Assembly: GCF_963855985.1 (NCBI RefSeq)
Contig: NC_087107.1
Span: 7,192,001 to 7,256,000 of the forward strand
DNA length: 64,000 nucleotides
Direction: 5' to 3'
From: Ostrinia nubilalis
Taxonomy: Eukaryota > Arthropoda > Insecta > Lepidoptera > Crambidae
Below, piece by piece: positions 12,152-30,841 of the stretch (positions are counted from its first letter, which is position 1; each line of letters starts with the position of its first letter). The notes beneath the pieces were generated by a model that saw only the letters and a list, made by a program, of their open reading frames with translations, was not told the DNA's origin and made no database searches. The translations under genes were made by a program, and so were the position numbers.

Positions 12152-12379
12152 CTCTTTATTTCTGCTTGTTGTTCGTTTTCGCATAATTATTTAAACAAAC
12201 GAACTCATTCGAAGAAATTAGAGTTACAATAATGCACTTTGTTTGTCAGTTTTACACGTTCTTAGACAGACGATAAATCTGTAACACCAACTTTAAAACT
12301 GCGATTGAATAAATAAATAACTTACACATAAATCATGCAAATTTTAATACTACCCGCCTAAATATTCAAAATAAGGTAT

Positions 12380-13545
12380 TTTGTCTTTTTGTCCCTAAAT
12401 TCACATATTGCATTCGTTCTTCACAGTTTTGGAAATACCCTAGCTTAACTGCCAAATTAGATAACTCTATAAAACAAATTATTTCCTCCGTTTTAAATAT
12501 TCCTTTAGATGATCGATCATGGACCCAAGCCTCTCTACCTATTAGGTTTGGAGGTTTGGGTATTCGCAAAATTTCCAGTGTTGCTCTACCGGCTTTTTTG
12601 TCTTCGGCTCATAGCACCAGTGGATTGGTTTCAAAAATACTGAGTAAGTGTTCTGACTCAACTACCATCCACCTAGCCGAAGGCATTAGCGCTTGGAGGC
12701 AGTTAAGCTCTGAAAATTTGCCGTTGTCTCTCATCTCACAAAGGCAGTGGGACGAGCCGCTCTGCAGACTTGTACGGAATAACTTATTAAACACGTCTTC
12801 CAGTTCTGCAGATCGAGCTCGTCTTCTGGCTGTAGCCGAGTGGGAATCAGGTCTTTGGCTTCACTCCCTACCTTCTCCTCATATTGGCACACTTTTGGAT
12901 AATACCACTTTTAATTTAGCAGTCTCGCTCCGTTTGGGGGCACCATGCATTGTCCCCCATCGCTGTCCCTGCGGTGACATGGTTGACTCCCTTGGTCATC
13001 ACGGACTGTCATGCAGCAGAAGTGCCGGGAGATTTTCCCGTCACGCCAGCCTCAATGACATCATACGCAGGTCTCTTTCTAGCGCTTCCGTACCGGCCAT
13101 TCTTGAACCAAATGGCCTGGTTCGAAGTGATGGTAAGAGACCTGATGGTATGACTTTGGTTCCATGGAAGGTGGGACGGCCACTAGTGTGGGATGCAACC
13201 TGCGTAGACACACTGGCACCGTCTCATCTTCCGCAAACCTCGTCTGGGGCTGGTACTGCCGCTGCATCAGCGGAATCCCTCAAGCGACGCAAATATGTAG
13301 GTCTTAGTAGTACCTACATGTTTGAGCCATTTGGGGTCGAGACGCTAGGTCCGTGGGGACCAAGTGCTCATCGCCTGTACAGGGAATTAGCCAAGCGGCT
13401 GATTGACTGTACAGGTGATAGAAGAGCTGGCGCATTTCTTGGCCAACGAATCAGTTTGGCCATTCAGCGCGGAAATGCAGCCAGCATTCTGGGCACCATG
13501 TCGCGTTGTTTGGACAGCGATTTGGGACATATTTTTTATTTGTAA
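12380..13545 (+). CDS. Retrotransposon ORF C-terminus with restriction-like endonuclease
   Basis: The frame is open from the insertion breakpoint, so the first Met-like codon (TTG at 12556) is not a real start. It reads ASLPIRFGGLGIRK, then a C-x-C...H...C zinc motif (CPCGDMVDSLGHHGLSC), then RHASLNDIIRR, then KRPDGMTLVPW followed by VWDAT. The CCHC motif, R-H-x-x-N block and PD...D pattern fit the restriction-like endonuclease of R2/R4/NeSL/HERO-type LINEs rather than the AP-type. The reverse transcriptase is absent, so the product cannot mobilise itself. The clade within the RLE group is not resolved. Confidence 0.75.
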
Positions 13546-13670
13546 ATATTTAATTTTAGTCTATGTAGGTTAATTATTTGTATTATTCTTAATCTCTTTG
13601 TATAGTTTAATAAATTGCTATTATGCGTAAAACATTAATAAAAAATAAGTTCGTCTAGTAAAAAAAAAAA
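12380..13670 (+). mobile_element. 5'-truncated RLE-type non-LTR retrotransposon with poly(A) and TSD
   Basis: The insert is flanked by AAAATAAGGTAT at 12368-12379 and 13671-13682 and ends in an A-tract (13661-13674, overlapping the duplication). Reading open from the left breakpoint to 13545, it carries only the C-terminal part of the ORF, then a short 3'UTR. Truncation, A-tail and duplication are standard signs of target-primed reverse transcription. The perfect duplication suggests a young insertion. Confidence 0.88.
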
Positions 13671-13979
13671 AAAATAAGGTATACCAAAAAATATATGGAC
13701 ATAAAGTATTAGCTTGTAATTCTATATTATAAAGAATTCACTGGTTTATTTAATAAATGAATAAAAATAATTTAGTTATAAATTTTTACATAATCATAGA
13801 CTAAGTTATGGTTTAGTATTTTTGTATATTTTTTTATGGCAACATCGGGATCATATGATTGTTCAATGAAGGAGCACGTCTGATAGGCGTCGTCATTCTT
13901 CTTCGGGCCAGTTTTTGGTTTTCTGGCTCAATATCGGTTGTTTTACGTGTTAGTGGTGTTTCAATAAAATCCATCAGCC

Positions 13980-19651
<5,672 letters not shown>

Positions 19652-21600
19652 ACGGTCACCACACACTTGTTACTACTAACAACATATTTAAAAGAAAATC
19701 GTAATTAGTAGAACTATAATAATATATTAATAAGTGTTTTCCTTTGCCTAATTAATTATAATGCGTACAATTTTATCGCTGTTTAGATGTAACTGTTGAA
19801 TGGCCCCCTAAGTCGTCAGAAAATGTTAAACATGTGTGTGATCATGTGACTTACTGATTTCTGGCCTCGACTCGCTCTAACTGTACGGAGTTTCGCCTGC
19901 TCTTTCTGATCCAGCTTCTATTGAGAAAGTATTTTATTGTTACAATTCATTCTTTAGCATGTTCTATGTATTTTAGAGGAGTAGTTTATAGGGTTTTGGA
20001 AACGATTTAATTAAGACAATGTTACCATTTTACTAGGTAATTCAAAATAGATATTGGATAGTCGTTACTGTTTACTGGCAAAAATGTCAACGCACTTCCG
20101 ACATACAGTATTACTAAAGCACAACGTGTGACAGTAGATCGACATAATAACTAATGTACGTGAAAATGTTAATTGTATTCAATGTTTACCCAGTTCTATA
20201 TGGATGTTGTTACTGAATGTTGATTTGTCGCTTCTTAATACCCGCCGGATAGTTGGGAATATTTGAAAGTTGTAAGGCCTAGGGTTCACAGCAGCATCCC
20301 ATGCTGTTTTCACCCAAATCGAGTTAAAGATTTGGCTGGGCGCAGTGTGGTGTGGAGCCGTGGCCTTGCAACGCACAACACATTCCTAATCTGTGTTCTA
20401 CCACTCCTGGCAATGTAACATTTTGGCTTGCTTTTGGCAAATATTAACGGAGCACCATAGCTCTTATACATAGGGTACAATGTATATTCCCATATGGCAC
20501 TGTTAAAAATTCTTATGTAAATATATAGATGTGTTAAATAACGATGTTTTATTTCACAACCTCAAGCCTTTGATCAATGATACACAATGTTAGATTAAAA
20601 CGCTTTATTGCATTTCAAAATAATTCTATAAACAACTCACATTTATAAACTCTGAAATAAAATCCACAACACTTATGAAACAAATTATTTAAGAGCGTTT
20701 ACGCCGTTTGGCGCAAAAACAGTACTTTTTCAACTCGTTACAATCATTAACCAGTAATACTACAAATATGTTATAGGCATAAATAGTTAGGCAATTTCGT
20801 CGTCTAAATAGTTAATTGAGAAAATATTGCGATTAGTTTAGCATTTAAGAATTCTATCAAGATAAGTCCACACAGGTTTTGTAAATTTCCACTTTAGCGT
20901 CAGTTTACAAGCTGAAATTTTTATAAAAATACTGTAAAAACGATTTAACAAACATTTATATCCTATAGCATAGATCCTTGGGCAAATAGTTATCTGAGAA
21001 AATTTTTAGATTTAAGCATTTTACAATAAGAAATCACAAATTAAAAGAACGTGAAATACCCAAAAATCAAAGTGATTTTTTCACCAATATTCTTCCTTTA
21101 TTCAACACAAAAATAGCTTAATATAATAGAAGAATATCTTAACTAAAATATTTACTTTGAAATTTAAAATAATTCATTGTAATTTTTTTTCTATGAGTAT
21201 TTGAAAAGTACTATAAAACGCCGCGCACGAATTGTTCAATTTCAGTCCGCCTCGAGGCGTTCCAGAGTGAGGTCACGTCGCTCGGTGCTCTGCTGACATG
21301 TGTCACGCGTACGTTGATCTTTGACAGGTAGCTGGACTTTTATAGTGTATCCGCAAAATCTTGGTGGTAGATTTTGCGATCACGTGGTAATTAAAATATT
21401 TTATTGTTATTTTTCATTACAGTCTATTTTTACTACAAATTCTATTTCAGACGTAATGAAAAATAAAATTAAGTTATTTTTAGCGATGAAACGAAAACGA
21501 ATGACGAAAATTTGGAACAGCAAGTTATGTATGTATACTAATATTATAAAGAGGAATAATACTAATAATTTATTTGCCATAAATAGGTGGTTACAGAATA
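19652..21600. other. V-ATPase E 3'UTR and AT-rich intergenic sequence
   Basis: The 3'UTR of V-ATPase E starts here; no single poly(A) site can be chosen. A GC-richer patch at 21236-21310 contains minus-strand frames with no recognised motif. Confidence 0.45.
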
Positions 21601-22072
21601 GTTAATAGGAATGCTCTGCCAGCAGGGTCCCACCTAGTTGTAGGGGGAACATACACAACATATTACAGTCGGAAAATCTTTGCGGTAGGTACCTCGGATT
21701 GTAGTTAGTTGGACAGTGGTCATTTGACGGCCACTTGAATCGTCTCACCCCTAAGCTTTTGGCTACCACCGGCGCACTAAGCCGGTTGATGCCTAATCTC
21801 GGAGGCCCGGCCGCACTGAGTCGCTGACTATACTTTTGCGTCGCGCGTTGGTCCTATATGGGGCTCGAGTATGGCACAGTGCTGTGTAGTCGTGGAGCAT
21901 CCTACTGTTCAAAAAAGCGCAACGCATGATATCACTGAGGCACAGGCTGAGGTAATTCGTGGATACCGCATAGTATCCGCAGTCCGTCTATTCCCGGTTG
22001 TGGACACTGACTATGTCCCTACTGAGGATAAATGGGAAAAAAAATATTGTCATTAGTGGTGACGTATAACAA
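21601..22072. other. GC-richer repeat-like sequence left of the Helitron-like insert
   Basis: Higher GC than the flanks and scattered short frames, but no motif was recognised. It may be part of the decayed LINE seen at 22850. Confidence 0.35.
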
Positions 22073-22454
22073 TCCTACTAATATTATAAATGCGAAAGTC
22101 TGGATGTCTGGATGTTTGTTACTCTTTCACTCAAAAACTACTGAACGGATTTTGTTGAAACTTTACAGTATTATTGTTTATAAACCAGATTAACATAGTT
22201 ATAGGCTATAATTTATGACGATATGTGACAAATAAATTTCAATAAATAAATAAGACGTGTCTAAAAAGCGCAATCTATCGTCATTGGTTAAAATCTACAG
22301 CACTGGACAAACTACTGTTTTTGACGTTCGTAAATATTCATGCGGGGGAAGCCGTGAAACGCCATCTATCAACATGATATCAAACAACAGATTTTACGAA
22401 CTAAGGAGTAAAACGAGGTCCACGCGTACGAAGTCGCGGGCGGCCGGCCGCTAG
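22073..22454 (+). mobile_element. Non-autonomous Helitron-like element
   Basis: Starts TCCTACTAATATTATAAATG and ends with the palindrome GCGGCCGGCCGC followed by CTAG, between host A (22072) and T (22455). A TC start, a hairpin just before CTAG, A/T insertion and no target duplication are Helitron features. I recall the 5' sequence from a very common lepidopteran family. A reversed, shorter relative is at 63097-63285. Confidence 0.65.
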
Positions 22455-22849
22455 TTCAAAATAAAATTAATAATATTTCTATTCATCTGGTCTTACTTGA
22501 CTTTTTTTTTACGTATGTCATGCACGATGACATTTGCGTCAATATTTGTGTACGTCCCCACTAGGCATAATTGGGATGTATTTTTCTAATTTGTCATAAG
22601 TTGTGAGAAAGCCTGTAGCTACAACTGGGAAAGTATGTGTCACCACTGGTGACAATCGATATTATTTATGCCATTTATCCTCAGTGGCGACAAAGCTAGT
22701 GTCGACAATCGAGAATAGACGCCAGTTGCGAGGTGACCATAGGTCCCAAGGGGAAATGTACGTGTACGTGCACCACGAGAGGTGGAAACCAAAAGGTAGA
22801 GGCTTGAGGATCTAGGCCCTAGAGTGCTGAAGGGTACGCCTGGCCGTCA

Positions 22850-23940
22850 GCCAAATTTTACGTCGCACCATAGAGGCAGTTCTGCCTGTATTATAGGAGT
22901 GGGTGCGACGGCATGATCGCCTCACACAAAGGGCGACCCAGGTTCTACCGGGCCATGGGTGCTTCGGGCCATTCCTCCACCGTATAGGCCGAGAGCCTGT
23001 AGATGGTTGTCAGTTAACACTGCAGTCTTGGCACGTGAGTCACCGCAGCAGACTGACACGTTCCAACAGTGCCCAGCCTAAGCGAACGAGCGGCGGTTGG
23101 AAATGACCTCTCCCTACCAATCGGGAAGAGGCGTGAGATAGACAGATAAATTGTTTATTTGTTGTAACACACTTTTTTTAATGCTTTTAACACACACATT
23201 ATGTATAGTTGCTATTGAAATTCAATTCAATATCGAAATAAAGTTAGTTAGTCAAGAAACACACTAGGTGACACCACTGGTATTTTGTTACACAGGTTAG
23301 TAATAATTTCAACAGTTGCAACATAACAAAAGTGACAAAACAACATAAAATAAAGATGACTAGCGTTTCAAATAGTTCCCTGCGTCAGAGTGATGTGTGC
23401 CGCAGCGATGTAAAAAGCAAAGAGCTCAGTATAAACACTACCCTCAAAAGGGCAGAACACTGATTTTCAGCTTTTGCTAGAGAACGCATGAAGGTACGGA
23501 ATGAACCCGCTCGCTTTCGGAAACAATATCTACATTAGTATATAAAATATATGATGAGACAAATAATCTTATGGTATAGTGTGCTTACTTTCTGTGAAAG
23601 TGTTCTTTCACAGAAAGAAGCAGTGGAAAGGGGGAGCGAGAGGCCTCAGCCGACACTCCGGTTATCCGCCGCCGACACCCTGGGCGCAAGAGGACAGCTT
23701 ATGGTCTCCAACTGTCCCTTCCTAACAGGCCTCGGTCGCTAGACATGGAGGTGTCTGGTGGCATCTAAGGACGAATCCTACAGGCAACAGCCAATGGCGA
23801 TGTCCCGCGTTCCCTCATATCACTCATATGGATCATAGCAGAAACAGTCAGATTTTTAGTGGGTGTAGGGGCTACCCACCTTCTGGTAGGAAGAACCCCA
23901 CATAACCCACTAGCTGCCCCCGCAGCTGGTGGGTATGAAA
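22850..23940 (+). pseudogene. Decayed R1-like LINE ORF2 C-terminus and 3'UTR
   Basis: Frames read EAVLPVL then, at 22903-23040, RRHDRLTQRATQVLPGHGCF followed by LHRIGREPVDGC. This is the post-RNase H region of R1/jockey-type ORF2 (TQVLTGHGCFG-YLH-I-EP). At 23580-23640 the tail VLTFCESVLSQKEAVER follows, and 23840-23930 resembles the 3'UTR. A gap of about 450 bp (23107-23545) of other sequence interrupts it. Stops and indels make it non-functional. Confidence 0.65.
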
Positions 23941-25172
23941 TGTTATGCATTTTCCGGATAAAAAAAGAATAGTAAACAGGAAAAGTTTGTTTTGAATAGA
24001 ACCGATTTGAAAAAATCTCTCACCATTAAAATTCAATTTTTTTTCTGCTGAACATAGGCTGTATAAAATATTCTCAAAATAGTGAAAAACCTTTGATAAT
24101 TTACTATTTGATAAAGAATTTACGTATTTATTATTGATTAGGACTAATGTATACCATTATTTATAATTATGGAGTCGGTATTGGAAGATTTGAAGATTTT
24201 ATAGTTTCCTTGAGCTGTCACTTGACAGCCTGGCACACTTTTACGATGGTGGATCAAAGTATTTTGGTTTGACTATAGAGCGTGAGAACACGCACACAGT
24301 CATAATTATTTTAGTGTGAATAAAAATAGCATCGAAATTACCTAAACTTGACATGCCACGCTAGACGTAAACGCTCTTAATAAGAATTTCGATTCATATT
24401 TAATTTTATAATAGTTTAATGGTGTTCTTATGTACCCTATCCTAAAAGTTATGTAATTTAGCTACACATTTATTCAACTAAGTTTGTGCCTGTATGTAAA
24501 TACAGCCAATCGTGAAGGAACTTTATAATAATAATATTTATATGTACGAATATTATTATAGTTTATTATTTACCAATTAATTTATCCATATTTTTTGCTA
24601 GAAATAAGTTTAAAATCATGCCAATCTCGTTTTGCTCTCGCAATCAAAAATTTTCGAGCCTTTAGAAGTTTAGAATGACTTCGAGTCTATCTTATTTTTC
24701 TCATATACCATTAGTTTAAAGTTATAACCTACCTTCTAGACATACATATTCCATGACATTACTTTTTAGACTTTTTAAATAGTAGTAATTTTACCTAACA
24801 AATTTTTGTAGGCCAACTTTTTCATTATGAAACTAATATAGACTATCAACGGTGGCTTGGTGGAACTTGAAACCTTTGACCAAGAGTTGTTCGTCACAGC
24901 TAGATAAAAATGCAGTGAATTATTTTTAAAAAATCAGCATGTATAAACAACATTGATTCTACTTATTTCTGACTTTATTCGCATACTGACGTGGTCGTAC
25001 TCTTTGTTCCTTACCATTTTCTACTGTTTCTGGCTAATTACCAATTTATGTTCTCAAGATGTTCTTGTTAGGTTTAATTGACGACTAAGATGCAAAATCT
25101 TGACCATGTCGTTTAATTCTGACTACATCAGTAGCTGTACTTCTTACCACTTAGTTGTTCTTGTTTTTTAAC
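23941..25172. other. AT-rich intergenic sequence beyond the NMDA receptor stop
   Basis: It should contain the 3'UTR of the minus-strand NMDA receptor gene, at least next to 25172. No other gene or repeat was recognised. Confidence 0.5.
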
Positions 25173-28100
25173 TTAAACGACAAGGTGAGACACGTCAGGA
25201 GTGTAGGCTGGTAAATATCTCGGCACACGCGGCTCGTCCCTCCTCCGGGCTCCACGGTCCACTGCCAAACTGATGCTGCCAGCTTCCTTCACTCCGTTCG
25301 ACTTGATCCGCCGTTGGGCAGGCAGAATCGCAGCTCGGAGCGACTTGCGTTTCTGAAATTACGTCACGTTCAGAATCTCATAAAAAATGAACCTAAGTAA
25401 AAGAGCATTCCAGAAGATTGCGTCAACATCTCAGCATACAGGATAGAGGAAGTAGTACCGCATGCCTTTGCTTCTATTACTAAAATCTATCATCGCATTC
25501 CTATGGACAGAACAAAACAGGCATAAGTTGGAAGATCAAAATGCAATGTGGGATGGTCCTGTAATGAAAAGTTGTAGGACATTTTTTTACTGTTAACTTG
25601 AAATGGGCTAAGTATTGGCTGGAATAGTAAGAGCTATTTAGTTTGTGAGTGACGGAGGTTGTACATTCCCATCCTAAATGCACCTAGGTCATGTCAAAAA
25701 CTACAGTGAGAGATGTAAATCTACTTACGACACCAATTCTATCACACCCAGCGACTCGGTGGTCCTCAGATAAGCAGCGGGGACAACTTTGTCGTACAAT
25801 AAAAGTTAAGATTCTTATGAACGTGAAACGTGTTTATTTGAATAAATACTTTAAGTATTGGTAGTTGACAATATTTTAACGCCTGTCGTTTATATTTTGC
25901 TCTCTATCTGGTTTTTGACGTTGTAGTGATCCATAATGGTTTCTGCCTTAGCCTTGTTTACCTCTACGGCTCCCCTCCAGCGGTCTGCGGCGTGTCGGGC
26001 TATCTCCATCCTCTTCTGTTTTCGTATCTGGTGTCGTTTGTACACGACCTCGATAACTATCAGCACTATTCCTCCAATAATGCCAGCTAACACCAGAATG
26101 AATACTCCAGCCATGTTTTTGAGCCCTAAAGTGTTCGGTGTTTTCTCATTCTCCTCGCAATTCAGCATATTGTTTCGTAAGATCCATTGGTTGTCTAGAG
26201 ATTCCATTATCCCACCTAAGAAAAAAATAACGCTATTAGTATTGTTCCTTTCATCCCCTATCTACCTATATGACATTAATTAAGTAGGTAATTGCATTAT
26301 TACGTACTTTCATGAAAATCCAATATAGCTAATGTAACGAGATCGGCCCATGGTGATCCTTTTTGCAATCCCACGCCATATCCCGATCTGCCGAAAAGTT
26401 CTCCGGCCGTCACAAGCTCACAATCTTGGGCTGCCTCAAATTCCAGGCGGGAGGAATCCCAAATAAACGCCATAAGTTTCCTAAAAAAACATTTTCAGTG
26501 TTTACAGAAATGTTATCTGAAATAGTCACGAATTCCTGTTGTTATCTTCTATTTACATACCCATTCTTCACATCTTGAATAGCTTGTTCCGCGTTATCGT
26601 AGTTGTTTGCTTCCATTGTTCTATACATGTTGGACAATTCCACCTGCCGTCTAAAATACATATCTACGGCAGATCCTTTCACCGTTGCACATGTTAGATT
26701 TTCCATCGTATTACGCAACTGTGGAACATTAGAACTAAATTGGTGAAAGGTCTAGATCTCAACCTGATGGATATTACTTAATAGCTTAGGTATTATTATA
26801 GGGTTCTTACTCTAGCATCATTGATCCCGGTAAGTTTGGTTTTCGGCCTTTCGAGCACGAGGAAAGCGGCCAAGTTGGCAGTGTAGGAAGCAACGATGAT
26901 CATAGCGAAACCTGCCCAGACCATGCCGAGGACTCTTGCCGAAAAACTGCGGGGTGTACCTGAAAAATCAAAAATAACATTTTCTTGTACGATATTGTCA
27001 CTCTGTGTGTAAATTAGGGAATTTATATTACAGGTTTCTTACCTTCCCCAATACCGCTGTTCAAGAGCACTCCCCACGCAAACCAAATGGCACTTGACAA
27101 ATTCAAAGCATCTTCTTCAGTGCCGTCAATATTAGCTAGCTTGAACCTTCCGAATGGAGAAAATCTATCCAACAGATATAAAACTAGAGCAACCACGTGC
27201 ACGGATACCATGACAAGAATCCATAGGGTGTTTGAGAATGGTTGCAAGAAAGATACGAGGGTCGAAGATCGAGATGGCTGAAAAAAGATTTAATTACAAG
27301 ATGGTACTTGTCAGCAAATAGTCAAGAGAGTCACGGTGTCTCATACCTTTTTCTCCAGTATTGTAATACCTTGGTACTTGAAGGGTTTACTGAATTCAAT
27401 AAATTCTGCCCTCTCAGGATTGATAGTCAATGGTGCTACGATCATGTCTGCTCTTTCATACACTAATTCACCTGAAAGTTTCAAAATTAGCTGTAGATAT
27501 TTCTAGATATTTGAAGATTTAAGTAAGTTTTCGGTAAATTATGTAGAATATTGTTACCTATGAGTCCCGTCCATTCCTTCTTCGCACCGGGCATGGAGAA
27601 ATTCTTTATGATGTAGTTGCCGAATTGGCCATCAGGCGATAGAGCCAGTGAATACGTAAAATTGATCACTTTTGAGAGGTGTTTCAATAAGTCCATGCAG
27701 AATCCTTTGCAGCAGTACATTTGACCTGTCAAGAGCAGTATATTTTGAAGTTATGTTGATGACTTTGTGATATTGTAGTATGTCACTAGTTTTTGTTATG
27801 AAGTACGAACCTGTTTCATCACTAGCATTGTAATGTGGACATGGTATTTCTTCATGTGTGCAGTCGCTGTAATCATTTATCCGTCGAGCGTAGACAAAAG
27901 GCTTCTCCTCAATAGTCAATACCTTGAGATGTGTTGGTATCATAAAACCCTCTGGTTTGGATGGACTTCGTCCCATCCATATGATTTCATTTTCCTTCAA
28001 CTCCAGACGCATTTTTTGTGTTTCCTATAAATAAAGCTCATATTTAAGTGAAAATCGTCAACCTATTTAGTCAAGCGAAAGGCAAGCACATATTATTATA

Positions 28101-29800
28101 GAATAGGTACCTTGGAGTAATAGTACTTCCCAACTGCCACATGTTCTCCTTGAGCCCTCACATTGACCATATCATATTCAGCATGGACTCTGTCGCCGTG
28201 ATCGTCGAACGCAACATATCCCGTCGCCCCATTCTCCAGTTTTTGTTTCCTTATGTAGTCGAAGAGATGATGCCCTGTGGTCCAGATTGAGCCAGAGTTA
28301 TCGCAGTCTGATGGTGGAGCATTGATCTCCTCTGTAGTGTTCATGTCGCGAATAGCTGACGCGAGCACGTATCTGAAATTCGTTTAAAGTTATAACTGGA
28401 CTGGTCTTTCATTACGTGAGTAGTCACTTGAGATCTTGGCAATAAAGGTACTTACATTGAGTCCTGAATGTGAGCATGTTCATTAGTAGCATTGACTAGT
28501 CTCAGCCCCAAAAGTCCTTCAGGTGCATTAGCAGCATCCAACGCCTGCTCTGTCACCATCCACACGTAACCAGTAGTGGTCATGTTCAGGAACGTTGCGT
28601 CACGGAAGATAATTTCAGCATCAGTCTTACTGCAAAAGGAGAGAAGTGTAGGTACTTTGTTAGGAAACTAATCCTATATGGATTTCATCTAAGAAATCTT
28701 CGTAGACTTATTCTGCATGGTGAATATGCTGTTAATAATATTCTAGGCGTTCCGTTTACCTGGCGTACATAAGGAAAACCCTCGCTTGTGCACTCTTAAC
28801 CTCGATCAATTTATCGCTGAAGGAATCCAAACCTGGTTCAAACTCAATCACTTGTTCAACGACCACTTTCCGATCAACGTCATCGTCGACATTCTGCGAG
28901 GTTGTTTGGAATCTGAAAATTATTTAGTTCCTTAAAATCAGTTGTTATTTAAACGAAGTAATGAAAGAAAGACATGCACTAACCTTCCAAGAATCGCTCG
29001 GCCATCAGTATCTGAGCTGTGAATCACGATTACCTTCATGTAGTTGAAGTGTTTCAACACGTCCACCCACACGTCTGCTTGATGTGAATACGGTGGTACG
29101 GTCCTCAGAAAGGACACGTGGATGTTCTTGTCGGAGAACGCAGAATCTCTTGAGGATATGCCGATTACTGGAATGTGGTAAAAGCCACTTGTGTAAGATA
29201 CCGCTGCAGGAGACAAGTCTCCAGTTAGAGGATGAGATACCACCACCGCATATACCTAAAACGCACGAATATAGTATCAAGCTTGAAGATATTACCCGTC
29301 TTTTATCCGTAGGATATGTTTCTGTTTACTTACTCTATGTCCTATGAGGTCTTTGCAAACATTTAACGCTGTTTTGATTGGATTTGGGTCCATTAATATC
29401 GAGTAATCGTGATAAGTCACTCCTCGAGGCACATACTGGTCTTTGAAGTTCAGATTCTGAAAAAGTAGTTTTTAATTTTAGAAACTAGGTAACTGTTTTA
29501 TTAGGGAACTACATACATAACTTACACCGTAACATAACAATATCGAAAATCGATGTTTTTGTATGGAGTTGTGACAGACTTTTGATGTTATAGTAAAGTA
29601 AGATGGTGCAACTAGTTTAATACTGATCTGGCTCTATTCCTCACCGATATAGTATCCTTGAAGAAAGCAATAGACTCGTTACTGGACAGTACTCCCCCCA
29701 CATTGTAGTAAGTGGGGTTGGTATACCGACGGCGATCAGGGTCGGCTGCTTCCAGCAGTGTGCCGCAGCACAACACCACCAGTATCACGCTTAGTGACAT
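25173..29800 (-). CDS. Nmdar1: NMDA-type glutamate receptor subunit 1
   Basis: Obligatory glycine-binding subunit of NMDA-receptor channels in neurons. Fifteen exons in phase: 29645-29800, 29334-29456, 28984-29255, 28760-28912, 28456-28629, 28111-28372, 27811-28024, 27558-27725, 27347-27471, 27043-27277, 26811-26959, 26561-26718, 26308-26480, 25962-26215 and 25173-25352, giving 931 aa. A signal peptide (about 1-19) precedes the amino-terminal domain ([30 protein letters not shown]). The ligand site keeps [10 protein letters not shown], the Ser of KGSAVDMYF and the Asp of FIWDS. M1 is near 563-585, the pore Asn of LLNSGIGEG near 622, the M3 gate SYTANLAAF near 652-660 and M4 near 823-843. The tail ends TPDVSHLVV, a conserved insect NR1 end resembling a PDZ ligand. 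A read-through of exon 14 gives another C-terminus. Complete and intact; identification is secure. Confidence 0.96.
25890..26215 (-). CDS. Nmdar1: Alternative last exon of the NMDA receptor (exon 14 read-through)
   Basis: If the GAG|GTAAAC donor at 25962/25961 is not used, the frame continues as [20 protein letters not shown], then SKI and a stop at 25890. This yields a 24-residue tail in place of the 59-residue tail from exon 15, and removes the SHLVV end. The extension is charged and ordinary in composition, which is compatible with either retained intron or chance openness. No transcript evidence is available here. Confidence 0.4.
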
Positions 29801-30501
29801 GGTTGTTAGGAAGACCTAGTGTTAAGATACATAATGATTATAATTATGTATTTTCTTGCTTAGAAAAGAAATCTATTATTTTCTTGTTTTACCAGTTTTT
29901 GTGTGATGTGATATTTTTTTTAATCTATCTACCTATGAGTAGTAACAGTATTTATTTATTGATTTAACATTTTATCAGTATTTTGGGGAAAACATCGTCT
30001 CATAATACGTATTTTTATATTTAAACTCACTATAAACATTGACATAATGTTAAGCCTATGTAAAAGGTTTCTTAGATCATCCCTTCACTCATACAAGATT
30101 AGTGAACCCGTAAGCAAGACGTACCTAGGTAAGTAGGTACTTTAAGCATGAAACTAACTTAGACAGCTCTTGAATATTTGACCACACCTTCAGAGCTAAA
30201 TGGTGCTTTAATTATGAAGATATAAGGGCACTACTACACTACACCAACAGCCTTACCTTATATTATGTTCTTCATTTGTTTTGCATAACACTCACTGTTT
30301 TTATTACGTCATTTTAGTGAAAAATATTCTTGTGAGGAACAGATGAGGGATGCTGGGAGGGATCGGTAGATGGAGCTTTTCTCCCGTTGCCTAGGCAACC
30401 GCGCAGGCGTAAAATACCAATCAATCCCGATGTTTTTAGGGCAAATAGTTCGGAGTTTTGTCTTAAAGTTTAACGAAACGAAGTATATTGTGGTAACAAT
30501 G
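29801..30501. other. NMDA receptor promoter side and cuticle-gene 3' flank
   Basis: Sequence upstream of the receptor start codon (5'UTR and promoter not delimited) and downstream of the cuticular gene. A minus-strand AATAAA lies near 30503-30508 and may end the cuticular transcript. No other gene was recognised. Confidence 0.4.
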
Positions 30502-30841
30502 CTTTATTGTAATGTTATAACATGGTTTTAAAAACAATTCGAGAATACAAACTTATTATTACCTAGTAAACTAATTCTAAATTATTATTTTTAAGTAAAC
30601 CTAATTTAAAACTACGAAAATATTTTCATCATAGGCAGAGATAAAGTTATATTATCAGCAAAATCAGATAAACAGTTGTATAAAATCGATAGTAGGTTGT
30701 ATTTACTTACTAAAATCAACAAAAACATCCTGTCGCAAAAACCAACGCTCACGATATGAAATCAAACTTAATTAAAGTTATACTAAGGTCAAAATCAATT
30801 TCCAAAATTCAATTTTCTTCCGAGATTTCTCAATCGTAGTC

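Larger units (their letters stand above)
12152..13979. promoter_or_regulatory. Divergent CNOT2/V-ATPase E intergenic region split by a LINE
   Basis: CNOT2 reads left from 12151 and V-ATPase E reads right from 13980. Between them, 12380-13670 is a retrotransposon insertion. Without it and one copy of the target duplication, the two start codons would be about 525 bp apart, a typical shared divergent promoter. Both flanks presumably hold promoter and 5'UTR sequence. No TATA box or initiator could be assigned. Confidence 0.5.

Noticed and set aside
21230..21350. Minus-strand TATAAAAG and a short frame ending IEQFVRGVL
   Set aside because: No splice-consistent continuation or recognised protein; the surrounding DNA is AT-rich with no exon.
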